DNA of 64,000 nt from Siphonodentalium dalli (taxonomy: Eukaryota; Mollusca; Scaphopoda; Gadilida; Siphonodentaliidae): contig CP136068.1 of the NCBI GenBank assembly GCA_032622095.1, positions 150,053,365 to 150,117,364 on the forward strand, in the 5' to 3' direction. The notes beneath the pieces are model-generated. The model ran no database searches. It was not told the DNA's origin and worked only from the letters and a program-made list of their open reading frames with translations. Position numbers and translations under genes: made by a program. Shown one piece after another: positions 11,550-23,486 of this stretch (positions are counted from its first letter, which is position 1; the number at the start of each line of letters is the position of its first letter).

Positions 11550-12830
11550 AGCTCAACTTTACTTTGTAAAGTTTGAGCTATTGCCATGGCTTTGTCGTCC
11601 ATGTGTGTCAGATGCGTCAACAATTTCCTTTAGCACGGGCTACAGGTAACAGGTCATACCTTTGGTCGGATCATTATAAAATTTGTCATAGCTGTTGACA
11701 TTGACATGTAGATGGGAACGAGTCATTTTGGGGTCATTCGGGAAAAATACATGGCCGCCAGCAGCCATCTTGGATTTTACTCTTTGCATGACTAAATCCT
11801 TTGGCACGGGCTACGGGTCGTACCTTTGGTCGGATCATCATGAAATTTGTCATGGATGTTAACAATAACATGTAGATGGGTACGAGTCATTTTGGGGTTA
11901 TTCGGCAAAATAACATGGCCGCCAGCAGCCATCTTGGATTTTGTTCTTTGCATGACTAAATCGTTTGGCACGGGCTACAGGTCGTACCTTTGGTCGGATC
12001 ATTATGAAATTTGTCATGGATGTTAACAATGACATCTAAATGGGAACGAGTCATTTTGGGGCCATTGGGTCAAAAAACATGGCCGCCAGCAGCCATCTTG
12101 GATTTTACTCTTTGTATGACTAAATCCTTTAACACGGGCTACAGGTCGTACCTTTAGTCTGATCATCATATAATTTGTCATGGCTGTTGAAATTGGAATA
12201 TAGATGGGAACGAGTCATTTTGGGCTCATTCGGACAAAAAACATGGCCACCAGTGGCCATCTTGGATTTCAAAATTCAATCCATTAGCAAGGGCTACATG
12301 TCGTACTGTTCATCTGATCATCATGAAATTTGTCATGGATGTTAATATTGACATGTAGTCTGTAGATGGGAACAAGTAATTTTGGGGTCATTCGGCCAAA
12401 AACATGGCCACAGCAGCCATCTTGGATTTTACTCTTTGCATGACTAAATCCTTTGGCACGGGCTACAGGTCGCACCTTTGTTCGGATCATTATGAAAATT
12501 GTCTTGACTTTTGACATTGACATGTAGATCGGAACGAGTCATTTTGGGGTTATTCGGCATTAAAACATGGCTGCCAGCGGCCATCTTGGATTCTACTCTT
12601 TGCATGACTAAAGCTATCAAATGTTTTTGAATTGTTGGAAAACATAGCCGCCAGCAACCATCTTAGATTTTACTTTTATATACATGTATATATATATCTC
12701 TTCATGTTGATAAACTAGTATTAGACATTCAACTTTCCACATTCCTAATCACTCCATCGACACTCGACAGTAACACATTAAATTATTCCCTTTCCAAGTT
12801 GAGCTACAGTGTCATTGGCACTTTCATTTT
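11550..12830 (-). mobile_element. pearl/Helentron-like non-autonomous element with 164-bp repeats (copy A)
   Basis: It starts with a hairpin at 11550-11579 (AGCTCAACTT...AAGTTTGAGCT), is followed by about seven tandem units, and ends AAGTTGAGCTACAGTG near 12,800-12,830. The anchor ATGGCCGCCAGCAGCC recurs at 11751, 11915, 12079, 12243, 12403 and 12567, giving a 164-bp period with one 160. Further copies lie at 15777-16203 and 17315-18330. Hairpin plus tandem-repeat layout matches the bivalve pearl elements; this is an architectural, not a searched, assignment. Confidence 0.65.
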
Positions 12831-12890
12831 ATGTAGATGTGTGTGAGGCCAATTTATATTATAATCATAATTATTTCTAAGGCTATTTTT

Positions 12891-13640
12891 ATGTGTACCC
12901 ATACCATGTATGGTACACATAATGCCAACGTCCGGATCAACCATCCGTCGTTCATTCGTCCATCCGTCTGTCCGTAGACACTTGCTATCCGATTCATTTA
13001 CTCAAATATTTTTTATCGGATCATGTTCAAATTTTATGTGCATGTTTATGATGACACACTCCTCACCTGTATAGTTTTTGGTATCGACCGGTTGATCGGT
13101 TTAGAAATTATTAACACTTTGCATCCGCACATAGGCATGAGCTATCCGATGCTGTAACCAAAGTATTTTTTGTCCGATTGTTTTCATATTTGATTATGAT
13201 GTAGGTTTATGATGACACACCCCTCACCTGTATAGTTTTTGGTATCGATTAGTTGATCAGTTTAGAAAATAATTAACCCTTCACACACATGCTATCCAAT
13301 GTAATAAGTTGAACATATTTCTTCTGATCTGCCTCATATTTCTTACCTAGGTTTTTCTTAGCATGGTCTTCATCTGTATGGTTTTTGATATTATTTAATT
13401 AACCATTTTCACTCTTATGTTTACTTAGAACTCACGCAAGCTGCTATGACTCAAAACATTTTTCATCTAATCTACATGTACATGTGGTCCTCACCCCCAA
13501 AATACAGATCAAGTTCAAATTTGGGTTTGATCCGATATATTTTAACAGAGTTATGGCCCTTTTTAATTCAAGTAACTGATAATTTAGTTACATGTAATAC
13601 ACTGGTTAAAGCTATATGGTGGAGTGGTGGTGGACAACTA
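12891..13640 (-). mobile_element. hairpin plus CCGT-microsatellite element (copy B)
   Basis: A hairpin at 12891-12920 (TACCATGTATGGTA core) is followed by CCGTCGTTCATTCGTCCATC-type repeats, then two diverged units starting near 13,000 and 13,140 (both with CTCACCTGTATAGTTTTTGGT). Same architecture as 24109-24540. The far boundary is uncertain. Confidence 0.5.
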
Positions 13641-14590
13641 TATTAGAAATATAATGATAACATTCCGGCTTGCATGCCCATGCAGACAAACAGCAAATGA
13701 AATGAAATGAGTAATGACATCTGCCACAGAGCTATGGCCAAGTGGTTAGATGGATACCAAGATAAAGAGTACTGATGGCTGGCTAATTGTCAAATTTGAT
13801 AAATGACATGAGACTCTTGTTTATCCTATTTTGAAATTTCATTACAGGCTGCATGATAATGGATCCACAACCTTCATAATTGTCTTCTATATTCCATTGA
13901 TATGCTTAGAAAATAATTAACCCTTTCCAAGTTTTCAACAGATTCATGCTATAATGCACATGGGCTCTTCCTCATATGTCTTATATTGGGTTATCTTCAC
14001 ACTATTCACTTCTATGGATTGTGGTATTGATTGATTAATTGATTTTTGAAAAATATATTAACCCTTCAGACACATTCTTTCGATATTACATTAAAATAAT
14101 GGCTAATAGCCAATATTATTTTATATATGCAATAGGTTACAGCAGATAAATCTACACTATTGTTTGAATTATGCAGAAACATATTAAATGAACCCTCTTG
14201 TTGAATCAGGTTCATTAGTTAATGAACACTCAGTAAGACACCAATTGAATATGCTTACAGATTATAGGTGATGCATTATTTTGAAAATCAATATGGCAGA
14301 TGTTGTTAATATTGTCAGGAACCTTATTTTTCCATCTGTTCGTATTGTCATGGTTGACTGAATTTTGGGGGCCACAGAGTGCTTAAAAGATTAACAGTGA
14401 AGGTTATGTGTTTTAGTCTGCAAGCTACTTGTAAAATATTGTTGTCTTGAAACCATTTGATTGAGTGCTACAAATACTTTATCCCCTTCTTAAGACAAAT
14501 TATTTGAGCTAATGAATTCAAAATGGTGCTGATATATGGATACCTGTGTTCATATCTTTGATAAAGTATTAGTTATAGCTAATCGCTATC
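13641..14590. other. gene-free stretch
   Basis: No gene or clear repeat structure recognised. Confidence 0.4.
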
Positions 14591-14640
14591 GACCGGGTAT
14601 GGGTTAAACATCTGCCGATCGTGATCGGCCTCTCGTTTAC
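14585..14640 (+). repeat. solo terminus of the GCCGATCGTGATCGGC repeat
   Basis: ATGGGTTAAACATCTGCCGA and following bases match the inner ends of the 24.1-28.5 kb inverted repeat (near 25,440-25,474 and 27,409-27,450), marking a third copy of that terminus with its internal GCCGATC/GATCGGC palindrome. Confidence 0.7.
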
Positions 14641-14754
14641 TTAAATCTGCTGCAAAATTACCTTATAAGGTCCATTTGTCTACAGTAAGTCCAACTACTG
14701 ATATAACACCAAAATATATACATATATATTCGTAAAACACGTAATAAAATATCT

Positions 14755-14866
14755 GGTACCAATCGTCTTTCCTGACTTGGTACCAACAGTCCAAACCAGA
14801 CTGGTACCAATCGTCCCGTGGGTACGAAACGTCCAGGTACCAATCGTCCACGGTACCAATCGTCTT
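14755..14866 (-). repeat. GGACGATTGGTACC minisatellite, right cluster
   Basis: GGTACCAATCGTCC units, the reverse complement of the 11395-11528 cluster, including the exact 27-bp shared stretch. Confidence 0.85.
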
Positions 14867-14990
14867 GTTTCCGTCAAAATTTACCACAGTAATATAAAGG
14901 AAGTAGAGGTCTCTATATCATGCCACGAATCTCTTCTCTGACTTACGCCCATAGATATCATATTCCATCCGTACAAAACAGAACTTTTTT

Positions 14991-15480
14991 GTCCCTCGAA
15001 AAATAAATTTTCGGGGGACTATAGAAATGGGCTCCGTCCGTTCGTCCGTCACACTTTATTTTCATGGTGTAATCAACTCCTCCTACAGTTTTTATCCTAG
15101 AAATTTGAAACTTCAGAATATTGTTGCCCATATATTGAAGATGTGCAACATGTCTATAGATGACGGAAAAATTATTTTTGACAAAGATATTAACGCTTTT
15201 CGACTTAGAAAATTTCAACATTTTTTATAATTTTCTGTATGAGGGTACCTTCATGGTGTAATCGACTCCTCCTACAGGTTTTAATCGTATATATTTGAAA
15301 CTTCAGAATAGTGTTACCCACACATCGGAGATATGCAACATGTATATAGATGAGGGAAATTTTTTATTTTTTTTAGAGTTATTAACCCTTTTCGACTTAG
15401 AAAAATTTCAACATTATTTTTATTTCTTTAACAAAGCGGGATCGACTTGCCACATTTCCGGGGGACACTGTGGTCTGTTG
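14991..15480 (-). mobile_element. hairpin plus CCGT-microsatellite element (copy C)
   Basis: Hairpin GTCCCTCGAA...TTTTCGGGGGAC at 14991-15020, then CTCCGTCCGTTCGTCCGTC, then two ~175-200 bp tandem units each starting TTCATGGTGTAATC(A/G)ACTCC. Same general layout as copies A and B but unrelated in sequence. Confidence 0.6.
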
Positions 15481-15776
15481 ACCTTTTATTAAGTTTGGCA
15501 GAGAACCTTATAAAGTCAAAAAGCTAACTCAGGGAATATATTCCTTAGTTAATAGCACCACAGGTTTGGTATGTTGTATATACCTTTTTCATGAAAATGT
15601 TATCACCATTCTATAATATGAAGCACACTTATATATAAGGAAAACACCGGAAGTAGATTAAATTTCCAGTGAGGAATTTGGAATTTCATTCGTTGTGATA
15701 CTACTTACCCAAAATATGTTAATTAAAAATCGCATGTTCATACAAATATAATTAAAACTAGTTTTTAGCTCAACTT

Positions 15777-16203
15777 ACTTTGTAAGTTTGAGCTATTGAT
15801 AGCCATGGGTTGGCGTCCTTCGTCCGTGTGTGAATCTGTCTGTATGTCCGTCAGCAATTTCCTTTGGCGCGGGCTAGCTACAGGTCGTACCTTTGGTCTG
15901 TTCTTTATGAAATTTGTCATGGATGTTAATATTGACATGTAGATGGGAACGAGTCATTTTGGGGTTGTTCGGCCAAAAAACATGACCGCCAGCAGCCATC
16001 TTGGATTTTACTCTTTGCATGACTAAGTCCTTTGGCACAGGCTACAGGTCGTACCTTTGATCAGATAATTATGAGATTTGTCATGGCTGTTGACGTTGAC
16101 ATTTAGATGGGAACAAGTCATTTTGGGGTCATTCGATTATACAAATAATCGTTGCACCCCTACTCTCCAGACTGAGCTTCGTTATCATTGACACTTTCAT
16201 TAT
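15777..16203 (-). mobile_element. pearl-like element, short copy of family A
   Basis: Starts with the AGCTCAACTT hairpin (15777-15794), has about two 164-bp units and the ACACTTTCATTAT end. It abuts the foldback MITE at 16205. Confidence 0.65.
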
Positions 16204-16204
16204 G

Positions 16205-16345
16205 TAATCGACCCCTTATGGGTAACTTTTCAGGATTTAGTCGGAAATATTGCTTGTTGCCATTCAGCAGAAAGCTATCGCTGTATTTCCGACTAAATCC
16301 TGAAAAGTTACCCATAAGAGGTCGATTACTTAGGGCATTACTGTA
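16205..16345. mobile_element. foldback MITE (TAATCGACCCC family), copy 1
   Basis: The arms 16205-16251 and about 16284-16328 are reverse complements around a ~30-bp centre containing GCAGAAAGCTATCGCTG. The outer right end reads AGGGCATTACTGTA. Confidence 0.8.
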
Positions 16346-16588
16346 TTCAACACAAATATACATTGGGTCATAAATTGAATTATGATCAGAGCCTGGTGGA
16401 AATGCTACTGCGTGGTGAGTCATACTCGCCTTCGAGCTAGTGATGCCATGTACATGTATGGTGTTATTAATGGTTTGTATTGTGCAGAGGTAAAATTTGC
16501 TCGTAGCCTCCGCAGTAAATAATTTCACACCAGGTTCTATTCATAATCATTAAGATTTCTTAGTCAAGTGTAAATGACTTGATGTTGC

Positions 16589-16807
16589 TACAGTAATTCC
16601 CTAATTAATCGACTCCTTTAACCACAGCAGAATTATGGGTAATTTTTCAGGATTTAGTCGGAAATATGGCTTGTTGCCATTCATCAGAAAGCTCTCGGGG
16701 GGAGCTTTCCGATGAATGGCAACAAGCAATATTTCCGACTAAATCCTGAAAAGTTACCCATAATTCTGCTGTGGTTAAAGGAGGTGATTAATTAGGGCAT
16801 TACTGTA
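16589..16807. mobile_element. foldback MITE (TAATCGACTCC family), copy 2
   Basis: A nearly perfect 219-bp palindrome, arms ~100 bp, starting TACAGTAATTCCCTAATTAA and ending with the complement ...TTAGGGCATTACTGTA. It shares the GGATTTAGTCGGAAATAT core with copy 1. Confidence 0.88.
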
Positions 16808-17256
16808 CCTCAAATTTGGCATAGAGAACTGTAGTAAATATTTTATGTCTGTCCACCTATTTGCATGACTTTTGTTTACTTTTAAAAATGGATAATCTGA
16901 TTTGATGCCCCTAAATTACTTTTTCTTCGACTTTGGGGTAAATATATTTTATTTCAGTCCAGAAACCCACCCTCAAAACTCTATCAGATTTTGATTTTTG
17001 AAATCTGTTAATTTTGTCTACCTTGAATATTTGACACCCCAGATATATACAAACATGATGTCACAAGAGTTTGAAAGGTCGTGCAATTTGTGATGCAAGA
17101 TCGTTGTTAGCATTGACTGCATGGCAATCACAAATTATTTTTCAGGTATCTCGTGCTACATTTGCAGTTGGCATGTGGATACATACATCTACTAGTACTT
17201 TATACTACTTATCTAAGAATCAGTAATCTTGTTTTATTCATGAAAAATAGACATGT

Positions 17257-17314
17257 TACAGTAATGCCCTTAATAATCGACTCCTAAACCACAGCAGAAT
17301 TATGGGTCATTTTT
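17257..17314 (+). mobile_element. truncated foldback MITE, copy 3
   Basis: Only the left end (TACAGTAATGCCCTTAATAA to ATTATGGGTCATTTT) is present; an AGCTCAACTT element begins immediately after it, indicating nested insertion or truncation. Confidence 0.75.
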
Positions 17315-18330
17315 AGCTCAACTTTACTTTGTAAAGTTTGAGCTAATGCCATGGCTTGGTATCCGTCGTCCGTGTGTGCATGTGTGATGCGTCAACAATT
17401 TCCTTTAGCACGGGCTACAGTTCGTACCTTTGGTCCGATTATTATGAAATTTCTCATGGATGTTGACATTGACATGTAGATGGGAACGAGTCATTTTGGG
17501 GTCATTCAGAAAAAAAACATGGCTGCCATCGGCCATCTTGGATTTCAAAATTCAATCCATTAGCACGGGCTACAGGCCGTACTGTTCGTCTTATTGTCAT
17601 GAAATTTGTCATGAATGTTAACAATGACATATAGATGGGAACGAGTCATTTTGGTGTCATTCGGCCGAAAAACATGGCCGCCAACAGCCATCTTTGATTT
17701 TACTCTTTGTATGACTAAATCCTTCAGCACGGGCTTCAGGTCGTACCTTTAGTCTGATCATCATAAAATTTGTCATTAATGTTAACAATGACATGTAGAT
17801 GGGAACGAGTCATTTTGGAGTTATTCAGCCGAAAAACATGGCCGCCAGCAGCCATCTTGGATTTTACTCTTTGTATGACGAAATCCTTTAGCACGGGCTT
17901 CAGGTCGTACCTTTGGTCGGATCATCATAAAATTTGTCATGAATGTTAATAATGACATGTAGATGGGAACGAGTCATTTTGGGGTCATTCGGCCAAAAAA
18001 CATGGCCGCCAGCAGCCATCTTGGATTTTACTCTTTGTATGACTAAATCCTTTAGCACGGGCTACAGTTCGTACCTTTAGTCTGATCATCATAAAATTTA
18101 TCATGGATGTTAACAATGGCATGTAGATTGGAACGAATCATTTTGGGGTCAATTGGCCAAAACAACATGGCCGCCAGCAGCCATCTTGGATTTTACTCTT
18201 TGCATGACTATATCCTTTGGCACAGGTTAGACATTTCAATTAGCACCTTTCCTATTCCTCCATTTACTGTCAACCATTAAATTATTCCCCTACCTAAGTT
18301 GAGCTACAGTGTCATTGACACTTTCATTAT
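17315..18330 (-). mobile_element. pearl-like element, copy of family A with ~5 units
   Basis: Hairpin at 17315-17344, about five 164-bp units each with ATGGCCGCCA.CAGCCATCTT, and terminal TTGAGCTACAGTGTCATTGA. Confidence 0.65.
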
Positions 18331-19611
18331 GCACACAACCCACTTATATGCACAGTACTACTGACAACATGTATACTACTAGCATCCACACAATACATTA
18401 TAAATCAGACCATTGGACGTTGGGGTCTCAAGCATAACTACCCCTTCACATTAGAAGAAAAGTTGAACTATAAATTGTGCCATGAATTTATACTGTAGCA
18501 GCAGGTTCAACGTTCCAATTGAACCATTTTTATACAATTTACAATTCCATCATGACAATCAATGGTGGTTTGCAAACACATGAACCATAGGCAATAACTC
18601 CTTTGTTTCACAAAGTTTTACATATGTACATGCAGCTGAGTTCTCAAGACAAAACCCAATGACCTATGGGAGGTTGTTTTCACATTTATTCCCTAATCGT
18701 GCTTAAGCGCAATTCTTTGCACTTAAGTGCAAATAATTTGAGCTTAAGCACAAATCCAATATTTGCACTGAAGTGCAATTCATTTGCACTTTAGTGCAAA
18801 TCGAGGTTGACACTATCACTCCCAAAAGATTTGTATAAAGGTCAAGTTATCATTTTCATCAGGAATCAATTTTTCCTCCTTTTTTCCTTTGAACTCATTG
18901 TGACAGCAGCTAGATGTAAAATGTGAATTTCATTTCTATTCTAAATAATTCTGAATCCCGCTCAAATTGATAAAATTCTGACCACAATGAGTTGATTGTC
19001 AGGATCCCCTTCAACTCTCCACCCAATCCAAAATGGCCACTGGGTCAAAATAGGGCAACCATGTGATTTCCCAGTCCCTTGACCAATTTAGGTCAAATGA
19101 TGGGTGTTGTAAGAGTGGCCATAAAGACTCCCTTCTTTCTAACGACTCCCACTCTCCACAATCTTATACATCAGGATGTGTTCTATCACCGGTATTGTGA
19201 TGGTTCAGGAGTGATTTGTTACAGTTACTTATGATTAAAAATAATTATATTCGGGACAAAATCACCTATAATCATATATATCTTAAATACATTAACATTC
19301 CTGACAGATACATGTACAGAGGCTGCATAAGTGCCGTTTTACCGAAACATGAACTTTATATCACAATTAACTCGGAAATAGCGAGTTAACGTGTAAATAT
19401 CAACATGTAATCACTGAAAATTAAGTCAGGTAAACGTAATTCCTTCGTTTTCGGTGTCATATAGTGTGAAACACATTCTGAAGAAGAAACACTGAGTACC
19501 TGTCTTATTCTTATGTAAAATAGCTGATAAAATATACCGATATGGGTTGATAAATTGGAGCATTAGCCTCATAATCACTATGGAGGGTTATTAGGGTCAC
19601 AATCCTAACTA
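18331..19611. other. gene-free stretch
   Basis: No gene seen. The only structured part is the AAGTGCA palindrome cluster listed separately. Confidence 0.5.
18699..18801. repeat. cluster of TTGCACTTAAGTGCAA-type palindromes
   Basis: Five to six imperfect copies of GCACTTAAGTGC / GCTTAAGCGC within 100 bp. A similar pair lies at 63501-63530. Confidence 0.75.
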
Positions 19612-20350
19612 CTTATTTTAATTCTAACTTTAATAACATTTTAATTCTTATATTTTAATTCTAACTTAATATTTTAATTCTAACTTAACATTTTAATTCT
19701 TATATTTTAATTTTAACTTAACATTTTAATTCTAACTTAACATTTTAATTCTTATATTTTAATTCTAACTTAACATTTTAATTCTAACTTAACATTTTAA
19801 TTCTAACTTAAAGGTACTCAACCCGTAACGAGGGTCCCCATCTCAACAGATTCCAACAACAACAATCCGATCAGAGGGTCCTATATTACTATTTCTTTGG
19901 CTTTGGGGGTAAAAAATATTTGATTCGAGTCGAGGAACCCATCAAACAAAGCTCAGAGTTATTAGATATTGATTTTTCAAATTTGTTATGTTCTCGAGAT
20001 CAGTACTAATAACTGCCGTAATCTGCTCTGGATGTGTACTCCAAATCTATTCAAACAGACAAGGATGAATAACTCTAAAATCAAGTGGTAATTTTAACGC
20101 AATTTTGATTGAGTTCTGGGCCAGATAGTATTCCCGATAATGAAAAATAATAGATTTCTAAAATCGATATCTAACAAATCTGAGCTTTGATGGGTGACTT
20201 CCTCGACTCGAATCAAATATTTTTGACCCCCGAAGCCATTGAAATAGTAATTGAGAGGAGTTTTATCGGGTTGAGTACCTTTAACATTTTAATCCTTATA
20301 TTTCAAGTCTAACTTAACATTTTAACTCTAACTTAATCTTTTAATTCTTA
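19612..20350. repeat. AATTCTAACTTAACATTTT minisatellite interrupted by a MITE
   Basis: About ten ~19-22 bp units from 19612 to 19811 and three more from 20281 to about 20346. The array is split by the TTAA-flanked MITE. Confidence 0.85.
19812..20280 (+). mobile_element. TTAA-flanked MITE with AGGTACTCAACCCG ends
   Basis: Terminal inverted repeats AGGTACTCAACCCG (19812-19825) and CGGGTTGAGTACCT (20267-20280) are flanked by TTAA on both sides (19808-19811, 20281-20284), the piggyBac-type signature. The subterminal regions are also inverted copies (AGCTCAGAGTTATTAGATAT / CTGAGCTTTGATGGGT). Related ends occur at 16920-17030, 22440-22585 and 55250-55340. Confidence 0.75.
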
Positions 20351-20726
20351 CTTATTATCTGCCAGTCATACGCGGGGGAGGTTCTCAGTTGTCGATTGAA
20401 TAATGCAACTTCTGCTGTCCAGTCAGTGGCGGTGTTAATATGTGTGACTTGGTCGAATATCGGCCTTTCGTTAGACACCAAAAGGAGCCCTCAACGTGCT
20501 GTATTCCTCGAGATATCGACCGTTTCACGCAATTTGAAATTCTGTTCCGCAGATTGTCGTTCTATTCCATATTCCATCCCATCCCGCAGATTGGCATATC
20601 CCGCCGCCCGATCGCAGCGACACCTTTCGTTACAATTATTATAGAAGTGCAGGCGCGTTATTAGGGTCACAATCACAACTTCCAGAATCCATTTTATGTT
20701 TGTTTTAATTTTTGCCTTTCAAAACC

Positions 20727-20935
20727 TAATTAAGTCTTCGAAGACTTGTTTTGAAGACTTATTTTAATTTTAGAAGACTAAATGAGTGATCAAAATTAGT
20801 CTTCAAAGACTTTAAAAACTTTTAAAAAGTGTTCGAAGTCTAAAATAGTCTTCAAAATAAGTCTTCAAAATGAGTCTTCAGAGTCTGAAATAAATCGACA
20901 AAAAGAGCCTTTGATGACCCAAAAAAGTCTTCCAA
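20727..20935. repeat. AGTCTTC/GAAGACT repeat cluster
   Basis: About a dozen AGTCTTC or GAAGACT heptamers in 210 bp, including the palindrome AGTCTTCGAAGACT. Confidence 0.75.
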
Positions 20936-21208
20936 GGATACGAAAAGAGAGGTATATGTATGAGCTATATTTGAAAATCTTGAAATGGGAACTCTAGGAA
21001 TTATTGAAGTCATTTGTCTGAAATGACAAAGAAAAGGGATAATAGATTTATGAAGATGCTATTTCCATGATGTGTAGAATTTAATTATGTTTGAATTAAT
21101 ACATATACATGTATAGCAGCTAGAACTCATTCTTCTGGTGTTACAGCTGGTGCAGTAACCTGGAATAGAACAAACAATTTTCATGGGTGTGAAGCATATA
21201 TATAGAGG

Positions 21209-21339
21209 ATCTACAATGAGTTCCCAGTTTATAGCGGAATTCACAAAATGAGTCCAATAAATTAGGAAAGACTCGTCCCAGACCTAATTTACTGGACGAG
21301 TTTTGTTAACTCTGTTATAAACTGGGACGAGTTGTAGAT
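21209..21339. repeat. imperfect foldback element
   Basis: ATCTACAATGAGTTCCCAGT and its imperfect complement ending GTTGTAGAT bracket a ~130-bp unit; inner ACTCGTCC/GGACGAGT also pair. Confidence 0.65.
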
Positions 21340-21351
21340 TCTATTTATTAC

Positions 21352-21841
21352 ATGATCCAAAACCTCGACAAAACATACATAAATCAACAAATGGGATGCG
21401 AAACTAACATCGGCTTCTATATAAGACCTGCGATGGAGTTTCATGTAACTAAACGAAGATGTATAACTCTAGAATGGAAAATCCGTACAAAACAATGGAA
21501 CCCTCTTTTTAATGTCCTCATAGTAGTGAACATCCAGACCAAATTTCATTGAGATCCCAGCACAACTGTTGAAGTTACGACATGAACAGACACCAGACAG
21601 ACCAAAAATCCAACATTTCAAGATAAACAAAGATGAATAACTCTAGAATGGAAAATCCGAACAAAACGATGTAACCCTCTATTGAATGCCCTCATAATAA
21701 CGAACAGCCATACAAAATTTCATTGAGATCCGAGCACTACTGTTCAAGTTATGACATGAACAGACATCGGATGGATGCACGCACGCACGGACGGACAGGT
21801 GCAAAACAGTATACCCCCTATTTAAAAAAAAAGGGGGTATA
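21352..21841 (+). mobile_element. hairpin plus ACGG-microsatellite element (copy D)
   Basis: Two 174-bp tandem units (AACTCTAGAATGGAAAATCC at 21465 and 21639), an ACGCACGGACGGACAG microsatellite at 21775-21798, and a terminal hairpin ATACCCCCT...AGGGGGTAT at 21810-21841. The order repeat, microsatellite, hairpin is the mirror of copies A-C. Confidence 0.6.
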
Positions 21842-22439
21842 ATTATGAGTGTGATATTATACACAAAACACTGCATGTGTGAGTCAAGCGTTTATTTATA
21901 TACAGCACGTAAATAGTGAGCAATATGCAAAACATTCAACATTTTTTTAGCAGATTGATTCACAGTGACCCATTCAACACCAAAAATTTTAAAGGCAATG
22001 ATTAGCATATGCTATACCGTTACATGTATGTTCTAAACAACTTGGTGACAATTCTAAGTGGGTCTCCACAATGTTAATTTTTTTTGTGCTTATCACATAT
22101 TTTTTACGTACTGTTTGTTTACATAACATGTTGTTTGTTTACATAACACAGAGTACTAGTATGACAATAACATGCAATCAACCCAAGATTTTTATAAATG
22201 CCTTTTCAGTTGTCAGAATCGATTAATTGTTAAAATATATCAATACTAACCATAGTCAACTATAGCATAAAATCGACAAAAACCTGTATTTTATCAAGTT
22301 TTTGTTCAATGAATATTGCCAGTTTGTCAAATATCTGACCAAAAAAACCACTTAATTTTAGAGTTATCCATCTTTTTCAGCAATTTGGTCAGAGAAAGTA
22401 TTCTCGTCTGCTGTTGACTGGGCCACCTAAAATTAAAAT

Positions 22440-22584
22440 AATAGACTTATAAAAATTTATATCTGATCACGCTGAGCTTTGATGGGTGGGTTCCTCGACC
22501 CGGATCAAATATTTTTTACCTCCGCAGCAGTCCGAAGTCAAGGAAATAGTAATCTGCGAGGGTTAATTCAGATTGAGTACCTTT
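22440..22584 (+). mobile_element. end of a TTAA MITE related to 19812-20280
   Basis: Shares GAGCTTTGATGGGTG, the ATCAAATATTTTT run and the terminus GAGTACCT followed by TTAA. The other end was not found. Confidence 0.55.
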
Positions 22585-22599
22585 AACAGATGTGACTGT

Positions 22600-23360
22600 T
22601 TTATGCATCGATAACGACATTGATTGCTTATTAATTACAACAATCTGCATAAATACGTTTTATGGAGAAAATATATTAGAAACACTAAAATAGTAAATCT
22701 ACCCAGGTGATACTTAATATGTATGGACATCATCTGCTCTTTAAACGGAAAATTTTGTGTGTTAAAATATTTATACCATAGTAAAACTACATCGTAGTTA
22801 GGAAAATAGTTCTTATGTAACATTCATTTAAAATTGAAGTTGTCATAATTTCAATTAGTTATGAGGAAAATTGCTTGCATTTCATTCAAATGTAGCTTGC
22901 TAGTGTTATATGATCTTGGACAAATATGAATGGGAATATCAAGTGACTGATGGCTTAGAAACAGGTTGACATCATGATGTAAATGTTCACATCACTACGC
23001 GTGAAGCAAATTCCTTATTGCGCTGTGTGTGTGTCTGTGGTGAGAAAATACATCCCAAGCCCTGAATGCAGATTTTTTCTGATATCATGCAATTTGTTTT
23101 CAAAATCATTTCTAAGACAAATTACAGCTTCAAAATGAATTGAAACAATCAGATTCATATAGTAGTGCATGCTATAGCCTCATACAAGTGAGGGGGCTCT
23201 ATAATAAAAAAAATTGCCCATAATTTCTCCCTTTAACAGTTGAAAACATGGGGTGGGTCTGGTTTTGGTCGAGGAAACAAATTGCAGTGAAAAAAAATCC
23301 ATTCTCATCTTTTCTCATATTTGATCATGGCTTTTTAAATTTATTATACATAGAGGATAC
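22600..23360. other. gene-free stretch
   Basis: No gene or strong repeat recognised. Confidence 0.4.
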
Positions 23361-23370
23361 CTGTGTGTTT

Positions 23371-23486
23371 TGAGTGAATACCGGAAGTATCTAATGAGTG
23401 GTCACAGTGAGATACTGGAATCATCACAAGTGATGATTCCAGTATCTCACTGTGACCATGTATGAGGTAATTCCGGTATTCACTCA
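23371..23486. mobile_element. foldback MITE
   Basis: TGAGTGAATACCGG / CCGGTATTCACTCA ends with a perfect central palindrome around ATCACAAGTGAT. Confidence 0.8.

Noticed and set aside
16160-16528. 122-residue minus-strand frame
   Set aside because: It reads through both arms of the foldback MITE, giving the same peptide motif twice.
11550-18330. CRISPR-like arrays
   Set aside because: The ~164-bp units are contiguous diverged tandem repeats with no spacer pattern, in a eukaryotic genome.
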